Positions 51,001 through 62,083 are shown, numbered from the stretch's first letter. The stretch is DNA of 64,000 bases from Methylotenera sp. (GCA_013141495.1 JABFQV010000008.1:1-64000); one strand, 5' to 3'. A program made the numbers and translations. The notes: generated from the sequence alone by a model not told the origin.

Positions 51001-54000
51001 TTGAAATGGCGAATGACATTAGTTTTGCGCTCGAAAGCTTTGCACGTGAAGAGGCGCGCCTTGATATGGAATTTGCGTTGCAAAACTCTGAGGAGCGTTT
51101 GCAACTGGTGTTGCGTGGCTCGCGTGATGCACCGTGGGACTGGAATCTTGAAAATAATGATCTGTATTACTCACCACACTGGTGGGCGATGCTGGGCTAC
51201 GAGATCAATGAACTAGCTACGGGTGATCATTTATGGCAACAGATTGTGCATCCAGACGACTTGGACAAAGTGAATCAGGCCTTTGATACGGTCATCAAGG
51301 GCGGCTCCGACACTTATGAACTTGAATTTAGAATGCAACACAAAGATGGGCATTATGTGCCTGTGCTTTCACGCGGCTTTATTTTGCGAGATGAGCATGG
51401 CACGCCGCTACGGGTATCTGGTACCAATACCGATTTAACCGAGCGTAAGCAAATGGAGGCCGCACGAGAAAGTGCCTTGACCTTGTTGCAAAAAGTGACC
51501 AACCGCGTACCAGGCATGGTGTATCAGTATCGTTTGCGTCGCGATGGTGCGGCTTGTTTTCCGTATGCGAGTGAAGGTATTCGCGATGTCTATCATGTTA
51601 ATCCAGAAGACGTGCTTGAAGATGCCTCTCCGGTGTTGTCTATTATTCATCCCGATGATTTTGAAAATGTTGTTGCGTCGATTCAACAGTCGGCACAAGA
51701 CCTGACACTATGGCGACATGAGTATCGAGTGAGGTATGAGGATGGAGCGATACGCTGGCTCTTGGGTAGCGCCTTGCCAGAAGCTGAGGCCGATGGTTCA
51801 GTGCTTTGGCATGGTTTTATCTCTGATATTACAGCGCGCAAGGCGGATGAAGAGCAACTGCGTAAGTTTGCTCGGGCCGTTGAGCAAACGCCTGAGAGTG
51901 TCGTGATTACTAACGTTGATGCTGAAATTGAATATGTAAATGAGGCTTTTGTGCAGGCAACTGGCTACGGTCGTGACGAGGTCATCGGTAAAAATCCTAA
52001 AATTTTACATTCAGGAAAAACGCCGCAAGCAACTTATACCTCTATGTGGGCTGAGTTAAGCCAAGGTCGGCCATGGAAGGGTGAATTTATCAATTGTCGC
52101 AAAGATGGTAGCGAGTACACCGAGTTTGCGATTATCACACCGTTGCGTGAGGCTGATGGATCTATTAAAAAATACGTGGCGGTAAAAGAGGATATTACCG
52201 AGAAAAAACGTATCGGCATCGAATTAGACCAACACAGAAACCATTTGCAAGGCTTGGTAGATAGCCGTACTTTTGAGCTGATTCAAGCCCGTGAGCAAGC
52301 CGAGGCTGCTAATCAGGCTAAAAGTGCATTTTTAGCCAATATGAGCCATGAGATTCGTACCCCCATGAATGCGATTATTGGGCTGACGCATTTGTTACGT
52401 CGTGCGGGTGCAACGCCGCACCAAGCTGAGCGTTTAGATAAAATTGATAGTGCCGGACGGCATTTGTTAACCATTATTAACGATATTCTCGATTTGTCTA
52501 AAATTGAATCAGGCCGGTTGCAGTTGGAGCATACCGATTTTAATCTTTCTGACATCCTTGGCAACATTGAGTCAATTATTGGTGAAACTGCACGTAATAA
52601 AGGTCTGCGTCTTGAAATTGATAAAGGTGACGTGCCGCAGTCGCTTCGTGGCGACCCTACTCGTTTGCGCCAAGCTTTGCTTAACTATGCTGCTAATGCG
52701 ATTAAATTTACCGATAAAGGTTTGGTGATTTTACGCGCCAAATTATTAGAAGATGGTGGGGATGACCTGCTGGTGCGCTTTGAGGTGCAAGACACCGGTA
52801 TTGGCATTAGCCCGGATAAAGCTGAAAAATTATTTCAAGCCTTTGAGCAAGCAGATAGCACTATTACACGTAAGTATGGCGGTACCGGCTTAGGGCTTGC
52901 CATTACACGCCGCTTGGCGAACATGATGGGTGGCGAAGTTGGCGTTAATAGCAAACCGGAAAGTGGCAGCACCTTTTGGTTTACGGCCAGGTTACAACGT
53001 GGCCAACAAAAGCCGATTGCAAGCTCGAACACGGCTAGTGAGCGTGATGCTGAAGCATTGCTACGTCTATATCATCGCGGTGCAAAAGTGTTGCTTGCCG
53101 ATGATAGTGAAGTCAACCGTGAAGTTGCGATAGAGATGTTGCAAAGTACGGGTATTGATTTAGAAGCAGTGGGCGATGGCGCGCAAGCGGTAGAAAAAGT
53201 GAAGGCGCACCACTATGATTTGATTTTAATGGATATCCACATGCCGAACATGAACGGCTTGCAAGCAACAAGTGTTATTCGTCAATTATCGGGCTATGAA
53301 GTCACCCCTATTATTGCAATGACAGCCAACGCTTTTGATGAGGATCGGCTAGCCTGTTTTGATGCTGGCATGAGTGATTTTATTGCTAAGCCGGTAGAGC
53401 CTAATTACCTTTACGCTACTTTGCTAAAATGGTTGTCATCCAGTAATAAGCTCAGCGTAGAGCCGCCTCTGCTTGCAACCAATAGCGACATTGAAAAACC
53501 ATTGGCGATCATCCAAGAAACGCAAGTGAAGGCCGTCACTCACAGCCATAGTTTGAGCATTCAAGAGGCTTTGCTGCAGTTAACCAGCCTGCCCGGCATG
53601 GATGTGGCACAAGGACTGGAGGCGCTACGCGGAAACGCCGAGAAATATGTCAGCTTGCTGGCGAGCTTTATTGATACGCATGCAGATAGCGTGTCGCAAC
53701 TAAAAGCATTGCTAGCTAAAGGAGAACTTACTGCGGCACAGCATTTAGCGCATGCGATAAAAGGTACGGCAGCAACTTTGGGTGCAACAGGCTTGGCAGC
53801 GGCAGCCGCTGAGTTAGAAAACTTATTGCGTTTGAGCCCAAGTAAAGCGCTTAATCAAGCCGCAGTGGCTACTCATGTTGAAGCCATCAATCATACGCTT
53901 ATCACCATTGCCGCCACGCTGCCTTCAACCATAGCGGCGCCAATAGCCGTAGATGTTGAAATGCCAACGCTCAAAGTGTTAAAAGCTTTGCTTGATGAGC

Positions 54001-54203
54001 TAGACGTACTGCTGGAAAGAAGCGACACCGCCGCCATTGCGTTTTTTGATAGCCACGCCGACGCCTTGCATGCGGCGTTGGGTGAGCCGTGCCTAGCTTT
54101 GGCACATGAACTTAAAAAGTTCTCATTTGAAACCGCGCGTGAAATTCTGCAAAAAATGATGTCTTCTATCGCGGGTATTGAAGATAATGATACTGCTTTG
54201 TAG
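48096..54203 (+). CDS. Large hybrid sensor histidine kinase (N-terminal TMs and sensor, several PAS, GAF, HisKA, HATPase, REC, HPt)
   Basis: [17 protein letters not shown]-box; [36 protein letters not shown]; HPt [13 protein letters not shown]; about six PAS segments by eye. Confidence 0.93.
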   Translation: MSQHQASAHEAQGANLAVAREQRRAILKPVLIYAIFAGLWILFSDHLVVHLFSDPEQMALAGTIKGWLFVLVTTGLLYLLLGSWAEKLSSATSRLGVTNTKPPIARISFIFIALTLVAPLTGVLFVSLQTPAVEKKAYQDLEVVVRLKAEQIENWLTEQNSDAKGLTASVGLNNRIHKVAQGRASALERGLILERFKSFIADESYHSILLLDQQGNVLLAQGEPLALTPEIRDLNTRAIRSMQLQRSQLFQDEAGKARIDWLLPVVVKEVQGEHAVASILLSTVADEFLYPLIQTWPSASASAETLLTRRDGNAVMYLNELRHRKHTAFILKFPLDHPTLPAAIAVNANKPGHFFGTDYRGVKVLSTYRPITGTDWMLVAEIDRDEVFTPLWHSMYWISLIAFAAVASIMMALWLLWRQQQRTQQLTLLAQKSQSNQLVASIADNSSDAIFIKDLAGRYLLVNPTAAIALGASSEYILGKTDDELLAPGQAEMLRANDLRTVESGVLNTYEENVTTPDGVRTYSAAKGVIRDAQGNVTALFGISRDMTERKVMEDMLQEKAFRLNEAERIANLGSWSLNHETGGLTWSDHIYQLFEMSPEKFSATYAAFLNAIHPDDRDAVNAAYANSLKTQTPYNITHRLLMADGRIKWVDERCDTKFDEAGKPLVSHGTVQDITAHIQAEAEIATARDLLLKVIDTAPIRVFWKDSHLRYLGCNTLFAQDAGWARPEDIIGKDDFQMAWAEQAELYRRDDFEVMAGGVAKLNYIEPQTTKSGDSIWLSTSKVPLKNIHGETIGLLGIYEDVTEHQQAEDKIKLLSQLYALLSYCNQAIVRSDNQQDLFQRICDAAVKFGSLKMAWIGLTDTESSLIKPVAICGDVHGYLQDIQISVDANSPFGQGPTGVSVRENHPVFVQDFLHDPRTSAWHERGENSGLHASASLPLRCHGLTIGAFTLYAGEINAFDDDVQSLLIEMANDISFALESFAREEARLDMEFALQNSEERLQLVLRGSRDAPWDWNLENNDLYYSPHWWAMLGYEINELATGDHLWQQIVHPDDLDKVNQAFDTVIKGGSDTYELEFRMQHKDGHYVPVLSRGFILRDEHGTPLRVSGTNTDLTERKQMEAARESALTLLQKVTNRVPGMVYQYRLRRDGAACFPYASEGIRDVYHVNPEDVLEDASPVLSIIHPDDFENVVASIQQSAQDLTLWRHEYRVRYEDGAIRWLLGSALPEAEADGSVLWHGFISDITARKADEEQLRKFARAVEQTPESVVITNVDAEIEYVNEAFVQATGYGRDEVIGKNPKILHSGKTPQATYTSMWAELSQGRPWKGEFINCRKDGSEYTEFAIITPLREADGSIKKYVAVKEDITEKKRIGIELDQHRNHLQGLVDSRTFELIQAREQAEAANQAKSAFLANMSHEIRTPMNAIIGLTHLLRRAGATPHQAERLDKIDSAGRHLLTIINDILDLSKIESGRLQLEHTDFNLSDILGNIESIIGETARNKGLRLEIDKGDVPQSLRGDPTRLRQALLNYAANAIKFTDKGLVILRAKLLEDGGDDLLVRFEVQDTGIGISPDKAEKLFQAFEQADSTITRKYGGTGLGLAITRRLANMMGGEVGVNSKPESGSTFWFTARLQRGQQKPIASSNTASERDAEALLRLYHRGAKVLLADDSEVNREVAIEMLQSTGIDLEAVGDGAQAVEKVKAHHYDLILMDIHMPNMNGLQATSVIRQLSGYEVTPIIAMTANAFDEDRLACFDAGMSDFIAKPVEPNYLYATLLKWLSSSNKLSVEPPLLATNSDIEKPLAIIQETQVKAVTHSHSLSIQEALLQLTSLPGMDVAQGLEALRGNAEKYVSLLASFIDTHADSVSQLKALLAKGELTAAQHLAHAIKGTAATLGATGLAAAAAELENLLRLSPSKALNQAAVATHVEAINHTLITIAATLPSTIAAPIAVDVEMPTLKVLKALLDELDVLLERSDTAAIAFFDSHADALHAALGEPCLALAHELKKFSFETAREILQKMMSSIAGIEDNDTAL

Positions 54204-54291
54204 GTGCTTGATCATTGATGTGTTTACCATGGGATTGGTCAATCGCTTGATTGAAGATAATAATGACATTAAACATGAACGCAGCTAAAAC

Positions 54292-56880
54292 ATGAGTACA
54301 CCTAGCACTTTTGCACGTAACCTCTGGCTGACGTTGGGCATGCTTGCCATGGTCACCATTGCCTTTACTATTTACGTTTGGGCAGAAAAACAGATTGATC
54401 GCGCGAACGAGATGCGGCATCAATCCTTTTTGTTAGCTAACGAACTTCGTCAATCCTCAGATGACTTGACCAACATGGTGCGCATTTATGCAGTTACAGG
54501 TAACCCGCTTTACAAAAACTATTATCAGGAAATTCTGGACATTCGGGATGGCAAAAAACCGCGCCAAAAGCAATATCAGCAAGCGTATTGGACTTTTGTG
54601 ATAGCTGATGGCAAGCCGCAACACGCTGATAACCAGCAAGCTGTGGCGCTGCTGGACTTGATGCGGCAAGCAGGCTTTACACAGCAAGAGTTGAATCGGC
54701 TGATAAAAGCCAAGCAGAATTCGGATGATTTAACCGCCTTAGAACGCGAGGCAATGCGCTTGGTGGTAGCATCGCAACCAGATGTTGCGCTGAACAAAGC
54801 GAGCGCACTCAATATGCTGCATGATGAAAAATACCATCAGCTAAAAGCGACCATTATGAAGCCTATCGACGAGGTGTACACCATGATGGGCGAGCGTACG
54901 CTCAAGCTGATTCATGCCGCTGAGGTGATTGCATTGGTCTTGCGCATTTTATTGATCCTATTCGCTTTAGGCTTGGTGTTAAGCCGCAAACGCACCTACA
55001 ACGCGTTAAAGGCCACATTAGGTGGCTCGGTGGATGAAGTGCAGGCGCAGATCGCCAAAATAGGATCAGAGGATTTAACCTCTGCATTTGTGGTGGACGA
55101 TGCTACGCAAAACAGCGTGCTGGGCTGGATAGCTAAAAAACAGGCTAAGCTTATTGAGGTTGAGCGCGAGCGTAAGCTCGGTGAGGCTAAGCTGATAGAA
55201 AGAGAATCACACCTGCGTGCCATTATTGATAACGAGCCGGAGTGCATCAAAATTGTGGATGCACAAGGACGCCTGCGGGAGATGAATCCGGCTGGCTTGG
55301 CAATGATTGAAGCCGATTCATTAGAGCAGGTTGTCGGACATGCAGTGACCAATGTGATTACGCCAGAATATCGTACAGCTTTTACTGATATGCATAAAAG
55401 AGTGTTGGCTGGCGAATCCATGCAATTGGAATTTGAGGTGATTGGGCTTAAAGGTGGCCGTCGCTGGCTAGAAACGCATGCCGTCCCGATGCAAGAAGGG
55501 GGTGAAACTCTGCATTTGGCAGTGACTCGAGATGTGACGCTACGCAAGGCTGCTGCTGAAAAAATAGAGAGCCTAGCCTTTTACGACCCTTTGACGCACT
55601 TACCTAATCGGCGCCTGCTGGTTGATCGGCTAAATCAGGCACTGTCTGCCAGTACGCGTTTGGACAAAGATGGTGCATTGCTGTTTCTTGATTTAGACCA
55701 CTTTAAAACACTCAACGACACGGTAGGGCACGATACTGGCGACTTGTTATTGCAGCAGGTCGCCGAACGCCTGATTGCCAGTGTGCGCGAGGGCGATACG
55801 GTTGCGCGTATTGGCGGTGATGAGTTCGTGGTGATGCTGGAAAACCTGAACGGGTCATTGCTTGAAGCCGCCGCGCAAGCAGAAGTGATTGGTCGAAAAA
55901 TTCTTAATGCCCTTAATATGCCTTATCAACTGGCGGGGTATGAATATCAAAGTACTGCTAGTATTGGCGTGGCGCTTTTTAGTACCCATGACCAATCCCA
56001 AGAAGAAATGCTCAAACATGCGGATATCGCCATGTATCAGGCTAAAAAGTCAGGCCGCAATGCATTAAGATTTTTTGACCCCTTGATGCAAGAGGCGGTT
56101 AATACACGTGCAGAGCTCGAGCGTGAGTTACGTAAAGCGCTTGAGTTGCAACAATTTGCCCTTTATTACCAAACGCAGGTGGATAGCGCTGGGCGCGCAG
56201 TGGGTGCTGAGGCCTTAATCCGTTGGCTACACCCGGAACGCGGCTTGGTACCGCCGTTTCAGTTTATTCCGTTAGCTGAAGAAACGCGGTTAATTGTTAA
56301 AATCGGGCAATGGGTGCTAGATGCAGCATGTGCGCAACTTAAAGCGTGGCAGCAAGATGTGCTCACGCAACACCTTACATTGTCAATTAATGTCAGTGCT
56401 AAACAGTTTCACCAAGCTGATTTTGTGAGCCAAGTTCAATGCGCCGCTCAGCGCCACAGCATTAACCCGACCTTACTTAAATTGGAGTTAACAGAAAGCA
56501 TTCTGCTAGAGCATGTTGCCGACACCATTGCCATCATGAATGCGCTGAAGGATATCGGTGTCCGTTTTTCATTAGATGATTTTGGTACGGGATATTCATC
56601 CTTGCAATATCTCAAGCAATTGCCATTGGATCAGCTCAAGATAGACCAATCATTTGTACGTGATATTGCCATGGATAGCAGTGATGAAGCTATTATTCGT
56701 ACCATTATCGTGATGGCGCATACGCTAAACTTGAATGTGATTGCCGAAGGGGTTGAGTCTGAAGCGCAAAAAAGCCTGCTAATGGATAGTGGATGCAAAT
56801 TTTATCAGGGTTATTTGTTCAGCCAGCCTGTACCTATTGAGCAGTTTGAAGCGCTGTTAAAGCTGGGCGAGTCAGACTGA
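54292..56880 (+). CDS. PAS-GGDEF-EAL membrane protein
   Basis: FYDPLTHLPNRRLL, RIGGDEFVVML, GAEALIRWLHPERG, DDFGTGYSSLQYLKQLPLDQLKID. Confidence 0.95.
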   Translation: MSTPSTFARNLWLTLGMLAMVTIAFTIYVWAEKQIDRANEMRHQSFLLANELRQSSDDLTNMVRIYAVTGNPLYKNYYQEILDIRDGKKPRQKQYQQAYWTFVIADGKPQHADNQQAVALLDLMRQAGFTQQELNRLIKAKQNSDDLTALEREAMRLVVASQPDVALNKASALNMLHDEKYHQLKATIMKPIDEVYTMMGERTLKLIHAAEVIALVLRILLILFALGLVLSRKRTYNALKATLGGSVDEVQAQIAKIGSEDLTSAFVVDDATQNSVLGWIAKKQAKLIEVERERKLGEAKLIERESHLRAIIDNEPECIKIVDAQGRLREMNPAGLAMIEADSLEQVVGHAVTNVITPEYRTAFTDMHKRVLAGESMQLEFEVIGLKGGRRWLETHAVPMQEGGETLHLAVTRDVTLRKAAAEKIESLAFYDPLTHLPNRRLLVDRLNQALSASTRLDKDGALLFLDLDHFKTLNDTVGHDTGDLLLQQVAERLIASVREGDTVARIGGDEFVVMLENLNGSLLEAAAQAEVIGRKILNALNMPYQLAGYEYQSTASIGVALFSTHDQSQEEMLKHADIAMYQAKKSGRNALRFFDPLMQEAVNTRAELERELRKALELQQFALYYQTQVDSAGRAVGAEALIRWLHPERGLVPPFQFIPLAEETRLIVKIGQWVLDAACAQLKAWQQDVLTQHLTLSINVSAKQFHQADFVSQVQCAAQRHSINPTLLKLELTESILLEHVADTIAIMNALKDIGVRFSLDDFGTGYSSLQYLKQLPLDQLKIDQSFVRDIAMDSSDEAIIRTIIVMAHTLNLNVIAEGVESEAQKSLLMDSGCKFYQGYLFSQPVPIEQFEALLKLGESD

Positions 56881-56897
56881 ATTTTTCAGGTTGCAAC

Positions 56898-57725
56898 CTA
56901 TAGTTGAGCTGCGTAATCGAGGCCAGTGTTAGTGGGCGTGATTTTGCTATTTAAGCGCTGAGCAATCTGCTTGAAAGCATTAGAGGCCGGCGTTAACGGA
57001 AAAGCATCAATCACCGGGCGACCAAGTTTCGCGGCCCTGCCAAGGTGGACGTCTGCTGGAATAGCGCCAAAAAATTCCAACTCTATTTGCATGAAGCGTT
57101 TTGCCACCTGTGCAATGTTGTTAAACACAGCCTGTGCCTGCGCTTCGCTGGCATCATCCACAATAATGCCAAATGAGCGTCTGCCGAGTTGGCTGCAAAT
57201 CCGCTTGATTAACGTATAGGCATCTTTAATGGATTCTGGCTCACGTGTAAGCTGAATTAAAATGTCGCTGTCATTCAAGGTTTTTAACGGCAACAGATCA
57301 TCACTATTGAGTGTGGCATCTACCAGTACAATTTCATATTGCAACACTAATTGATCAAATAACTGGTTTAATACATCACCAACATCATTGCTTAGCGGCG
57401 TGCTTGTTTGACTTTTTGGCAGCAACTTAGCTATCGCAATGTCTTGTTTGGTATTTTTAATCGCCGCAGATAATGAGGCAGAACCGCTGGCAACTTCTAA
57501 TAGCGTGGGTATTTTTTCAGCCTCGTAAGCAGACTCACGCGATGTGATTGAGGCGTGCATAATCAGCACATCATTACCTTGCGCGCGGATAGAAGCTGCT
57601 AAGTTAATCATCATGCGCGACTGATCTTGTGTGGATGACGCTGAAATAATAGAAACCACACGCGGTTTTGGTGCAGTCATGATGCGGCGTAAACCAGCCG
57701 CTTGGTCATTCTTAAAATCAACCAC
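56898..57725 (-). CDS. flhG: FlhG/FleN (MinD-like) flagellar number regulator homologue with degenerate P-loop
   Basis: Directly downstream of flhF with 8-nt overlap; MinD-like sequence, but the Walker A position reads SASSTQDQSRMMINLA. Confidence 0.8.
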   Translation of the reverse strand: MVDFKNDQAAGLRRIMTAPKPRVVSIISASSTQDQSRMMINLAASIRAQGNDVLIMHASITSRESAYEAEKIPTLLEVASGSASLSAAIKNTKQDIAIAKLLPKSQTSTPLSNDVGDVLNQLFDQLVLQYEIVLVDATLNSDDLLPLKTLNDSDILIQLTREPESIKDAYTLIKRICSQLGRRSFGIIVDDASEAQAQAVFNNIAQVAKRFMQIELEFFGAIPADVHLGRAAKLGRPVIDAFPLTPASNAFKQIAQRLNSKITPTNTGLDYAAQL

Positions 57726-59097
57726 GACTAATCTCTGTAGATAAATTATTCACAGTTTGTTTGGTATTGCCCATAATAAAAGGCAATTCCTCATTTTTAA
57801 ACTGCAATGAGCGACCATCTACCCCAATTTTTAATGCCTTTTGAATCAGGTAGGTTTTATTTGCGGGATGAATATCTTCAGGCACGCGCTGACCATTCGC
57901 CAAGTAATAAAGCTTGAGCTTTCCTCTCACAATCACATCCAACACACCGCCGATAGTCACGGCTTCATCCAGCTTGGTGATAATAGCGCCATCCAAACCT
58001 TTGCCTTTGTACGCTCTAATCACATCGGTGAGCGTTTCCCCCGTACTAGTGGCGTTTAGGCATAGCAGTTTTTTAATCGGGGCGCTAGTGTTCGACAACA
58101 TAGCAATCTGCTCTGTTACCATTGTGTCGCGCTGGCTCACGCCAACGGTGTCGATTAAAATCGTGCGCTTGCCTTTGAGTTCATTCAGGGCGATTTTAAG
58201 GTCTGCTTCATCTTTAACCGCATGCACCATCACGCCAAGAATCTTACCGTATATTCTGAGCTGTTCATGACCGCCGATACGATACGCATCTGTGGTAATC
58301 AGCCCTAGGCTTTCAGTGCCATGTTTCATCACATAGCGCGCTGCAAGCTTGGCCGTTGTTGTGGTTTTACCAACGCCAGTCGGGCCAATCAGCGCAAATA
58401 TCCCGCCTTGGTCTAACATGCCGCTTTCATTTGAAATACTATCCAGATTTTTGCTCAAAATAGACTTAACCCAAGCTAAAGCCTTTGGCTCATCCAAGTT
58501 TGCGGGTAGCTTTTCAGAGAGCATTCTAGCCAGTGCCGCACTAAAGCCAGCAGACAACAATATGTTTAATAACTGTGTTTTAGTCGGGTACTGCTGCTGT
58601 ACGTTGCCCCAGGCAATGGTCGTGAGCTGAGATTCAAAAACGTCACGCATACTGCGCATCTCATGCAGAATCTCAGTCATTTTCATGCTGGCATCCAACA
58701 TAGAAGCCTGCATAAGGCTATCTGGCATGGCTGGTTGACTGCTGATAGGCGCTGGCTGCGTTACATGTATTTGCGGTGCTGGTGTTTCAGGATATGTCAT
58801 GGTCGGCGCAAAAGGTTGCGCTTGGTTACTATGAAACCCCTCAATTTTTTTATTGATAACGGAGATTATCGCAGATGGATTATCGTTGCCAAATCCCTCG
58901 GTGTGGCTACGATACGAAGCTTCCACCATGGCAGCATTGTCAACAATCGCATCTAGGTCTTCTTCCTTAAGCGCGGTAATCTTGTTACCACCCTCAACTG
59001 TGCGGTTGGATAAGATAATGGCATCCTCACCCAACTCCAGACGCACCTGTTTGAGCGCCTCACGAGAGTTAATGCCAAAAAATTGTTTGATATTCAT
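57718..59097 (-). CDS. flhF: Flagellar biosynthesis GTPase FlhF
   Basis: MNIKQFFGINSREALKQVRLELGEDAIILSNRTV; FALIGPTGVGKTTTTAKLAARYV; DTVGVSQRD. Confidence 0.95.
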   Translation of the reverse strand: MNIKQFFGINSREALKQVRLELGEDAIILSNRTVEGGNKITALKEEDLDAIVDNAAMVEASYRSHTEGFGNDNPSAIISVINKKIEGFHSNQAQPFAPTMTYPETPAPQIHVTQPAPISSQPAMPDSLMQASMLDASMKMTEILHEMRSMRDVFESQLTTIAWGNVQQQYPTKTQLLNILLSAGFSAALARMLSEKLPANLDEPKALAWVKSILSKNLDSISNESGMLDQGGIFALIGPTGVGKTTTTAKLAARYVMKHGTESLGLITTDAYRIGGHEQLRIYGKILGVMVHAVKDEADLKIALNELKGKRTILIDTVGVSQRDTMVTEQIAMLSNTSAPIKKLLCLNATSTGETLTDVIRAYKGKGLDGAIITKLDEAVTIGGVLDVIVRGKLKLYYLANGQRVPEDIHPANKTYLIQKALKIGVDGRSLQFKNEELPFIMGNTKQTVNNLSTEISRG

Positions 59098-59109
59098 ACT
59101 AAATCTAAC

Positions 59110-59427
59110 TTAAGTTATTTCTTCAGCAGATTGACTTGCTAAAAGAATAGACGTGTGTAAATGCGCCTGCTGGCGCTCTTTTGAATAATTAGTCAGCATG
59201 CCAAGCACCGCGCTGTCATCAAAACGAAAGCGCGTAAGCATCATATTGGTACTGCTGAGCTTTACCACCTGAACGTTACTTAAGCTATCCAGCAAATCCG
59301 CAATTTCTTTACTCACCCCCAGCAGGAACATCGCAGTCGCTTTATCTGCGCTAATAAGCTGCTTCGCCATCATCAAATAGTTGAGATTTGCGTCTTTTAT
59401 TTCAGACATCATATCTTTTACATTCAT
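59110..59427 (-). CDS. flhD: FlhD-like flagellar transcriptional activator subunit
   Basis: EIKDANLNYLMMAKQLISADKATAMFLLGVSKEIADLLDSLSNVQVVKLSSTNMMLTRFRFDD matches the FlhD pattern. Confidence 0.85.
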   Translation of the reverse strand: MNVKDMMSEIKDANLNYLMMAKQLISADKATAMFLLGVSKEIADLLDSLSNVQVVKLSSTNMMLTRFRFDDSAVLGMLTNYSKERQQAHLHTSILLASQSAEEIT

Positions 59428-59531
59428 TTCACTTCCTAATTCGTTGTTTCTATTAAAAAAACCGTGTTGCGATTGGGTTTGTGCAATGTAACGCTTAAAG
59501 CATGATCAACCAATGGGTTGTTATCTATTTA

Positions 59532-59556
59532 CCATGTAAGAGTTTGTCTTACATGG
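59532..59556. promoter_or_regulatory. 10-bp perfect inverted repeat, candidate operator upstream of flhD
   Basis: CCATGTAAGA-gtttg-TCTTACATGG. Confidence 0.5.
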
Positions 59557-60005
59557 ATGCCGTGTTAGGCTTTATGATTTAATTGACTCGCTTCTGCTAG
59601 CTTGTTTTTATTGGCTGTTTATGTCATGACATATCTAACATAAATGATAGAGACATTATATTTAATTGATATTAAAATCAAATAGTTATAAATATTTCTT
59701 ATGATATTAAGATATTCAATATCTCAGTTGGAATCATCGTGTTTTTTTGAATAAAATTTCCGATTGCTATTGGTTGCGGCATTGAACCAAATTCATCAAT
59801 CAACCGTTACAATTTTTGCCTACTTTGTTTTATGTTCACGTTATTAGGCGAAGATAAGGCTCTTAACTGGCAACAGGCTTGATTGATTCGCTAGCTAACA
59901 TAGTCAACTAGATTCAAGGGTGGGATTGCTATAATCGGGAGTTTTTCCCGTGATGAAAGCATTCAAAATCTATACTATGCCTAAGCCATTAAAAAATAAG
60001 TGTAT

Positions 60006-61412
60006 ATGAGTCTTCAGCTTAAATTAAATTTGATCATTACCGGCTTGCTATTGCTACTGTTAAGCGTAGGCGCGGTATTTGTCGTAAAAAACGCAAGTGA
60101 AGACGTTCGTGCGGAAGTTACCTCGACCGCAAACTTGGCATTGCATTTATTGGATGCTGAAATACTGCATTACACCTCTGATTTTGGTTGGCTTAACAAC
60201 GCAGAGGGTGCCTCGATTTTTAGGCTGAAAAACTTGGGTAATATCAGGCACTTAAAAATAGAGTTTTATGATATTAACGGTAATTTGCGTGAAACTAACC
60301 GCAACAAGCAACAAAAAACAGACCAAAATTCACCGCCAGCTTGGTTTGCAAACGCAATGAGTTTATCTGGCGCCGGTATGCAAGCGCAAACGAGAAATAT
60401 CATATTGAGCGGACGTTATGTAGGTGAGTTGGTGGTGACGCCAGACCCAAGCTACGAGATTGCTGAAGTGTGGGATGACACTGTTGGGTTGCTTGGTTTA
60501 GCCACAGTATTTTTTGTGATGATCAATGTATTGGTTTATTTTGCTGTGAAATATACATTTAAGCCTGTTGGTAGAATTTTAGAGGCTTTAACGCAAATGG
60601 AGCAGGGCCAGTTTAATAGCAGGTTGCCAGATTTTAAGCAGGTTGAATTGAAGGGAATTGGTCAAAAATTTAATGCCATGGCGGGTGCTTTGCAAAGTAG
60701 CACACAAAATAACCACCGCTTAACGCAGCAAATAATTCGATTGCAAGAAGATGAACGTAAAAGCTTGGCGCGGGATATTCATGATGAAATTGGACAGTAT
60801 TTAACGGCTATTCATGTGGATGCGAGCGCGATTTTGAACGGTAAAAAACTATCTCTTGCCAAAGAGAGTGCGCAAGCCATTAGCAATGTTACGCGTCAAA
60901 TGATGGACATGGTACATGAAATTTTACAGCGTTTACGACCGCGTGCTTTGGATGAACTGGGGTTAGGTCTGGCTTTAGGCGAACTCATTCACCATTGGCG
61001 TCAGCGATGCAGAAACGTCAATATTATTCATAATATTGTAAGTAATGTGGGTGTTATTGATGAAGCAGTCTCTATTACTGCATATCGTGTGGTGCAGGAG
61101 TGTTTAACCAATATTGCTAAGCATGCCAACGCCCGCCGAGTGACCGTTAGCATGAAGCAGGATGAAAAATTTATTACTCTACATATTGAAGATGATGGGG
61201 TAGGTTTCGATCCAACGGGTACTGCAGAAGGTTTTGGGTTGGCAGGTATGAAAGAGCGTATTCAAGGTTTGATGGGTGAAATGAGCATTGAGTCATCCAG
61301 AAGTCCAAACCCTGTAAACCATGATGGACAAAATCAAGGCATGATCAATCAAGGGACTAGAATAATGGTTAAATTGCCGAAACAAGCAATTGTTGCGAAA
61401 AGTGTTACTTAA
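60006..61412 (+). CDS. NarX-type sensor histidine kinase (HisKA_3)
   Basis: RKSLARDIHDEIGQYLTAIHVDA; HAMP-like region; IAKHANARRVTVSM...GFGLAGMKERI. Confidence 0.92.
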   Translation: MSLQLKLNLIITGLLLLLLSVGAVFVVKNASEDVRAEVTSTANLALHLLDAEILHYTSDFGWLNNAEGASIFRLKNLGNIRHLKIEFYDINGNLRETNRNKQQKTDQNSPPAWFANAMSLSGAGMQAQTRNIILSGRYVGELVVTPDPSYEIAEVWDDTVGLLGLATVFFVMINVLVYFAVKYTFKPVGRILEALTQMEQGQFNSRLPDFKQVELKGIGQKFNAMAGALQSSTQNNHRLTQQIIRLQEDERKSLARDIHDEIGQYLTAIHVDASAILNGKKLSLAKESAQAISNVTRQMMDMVHEILQRLRPRALDELGLGLALGELIHHWRQRCRNVNIIHNIVSNVGVIDEAVSITAYRVVQECLTNIAKHANARRVTVSMKQDEKFITLHIEDDGVGFDPTGTAEGFGLAGMKERIQGLMGEMSIESSRSPNPVNHDGQNQGMINQGTRIMVKLPKQAIVAKSVT

Positions 61413-62050
61413 TGATCACTATTAAGTTGATGTTGGTCGATGATCACGCCGTCGTAAGATCAGGGTTACGACGCTTGTTGGAGCTTAATAAACGCGTAGA
61501 AGTGATTGCAGAAGCTGATTCAGGTGAGCAGGCTTATCAGTGCTATGGAGAGTTAAAGCCAGATATTGTTGTGATGGATATTTCCATGCCTGGCATGGGC
61601 GGCCTAGAGTCTGCGCGGCGAATTATTAAGCGCTACCCGGCAGCTAAAATCGTTATTTTCTCCATGCATGAATCCGCCTCATTTGCGTCTCAAGCATTAA
61701 AGTCTGGTGTGAAGGGGTATGTCACCAAAACGGGTGCCGCTGAAGATTTAACGCATGCAGTGCTGGAGGTGGCGAATGGAAAAACCTTTTTAAGTGCTGA
61801 AATTGCGCAAAAAATAGCGTTAGAAACACTCTCGGGTCAGGATGATCCGATGCATCAACTCTCAGGAAGAGAGTTTGAAGTATTTAGATTGTTGGCTGAA
61901 GGTAAAAAGGTAGAGGAAGTGGCTGATATGCTAAAAATCAGCCAAAAAACCGTGGCCAATTATTACACCATGATTAAACAGAAGTTGGGCGTATCTAGCC
62001 CAATTGATATGGTACGTCTTGCTATACGTCACGGTCTGGTTGAAGGATAG
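61412..62050 (+). CDS. NarL/LuxR-family response regulator
   Basis: LMLVDDHAVVRSGLRRLLE; VVMDISMPGMGGLE; HTH LSGREFEVFRLLAEGKKVEEVADMLKISQKTVANYYTMIKQKLGV. Confidence 0.95.
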   Translation: MITIKLMLVDDHAVVRSGLRRLLELNKRVEVIAEADSGEQAYQCYGELKPDIVVMDISMPGMGGLESARRIIKRYPAAKIVIFSMHESASFASQALKSGVKGYVTKTGAAEDLTHAVLEVANGKTFLSAEIAQKIALETLSGQDDPMHQLSGREFEVFRLLAEGKKVEEVADMLKISQKTVANYYTMIKQKLGVSSPIDMVRLAIRHGLVEG

Positions 62051-62083
62051 TTGTTTGCACAAGAACTCTCCAGCGGCGTTGCC

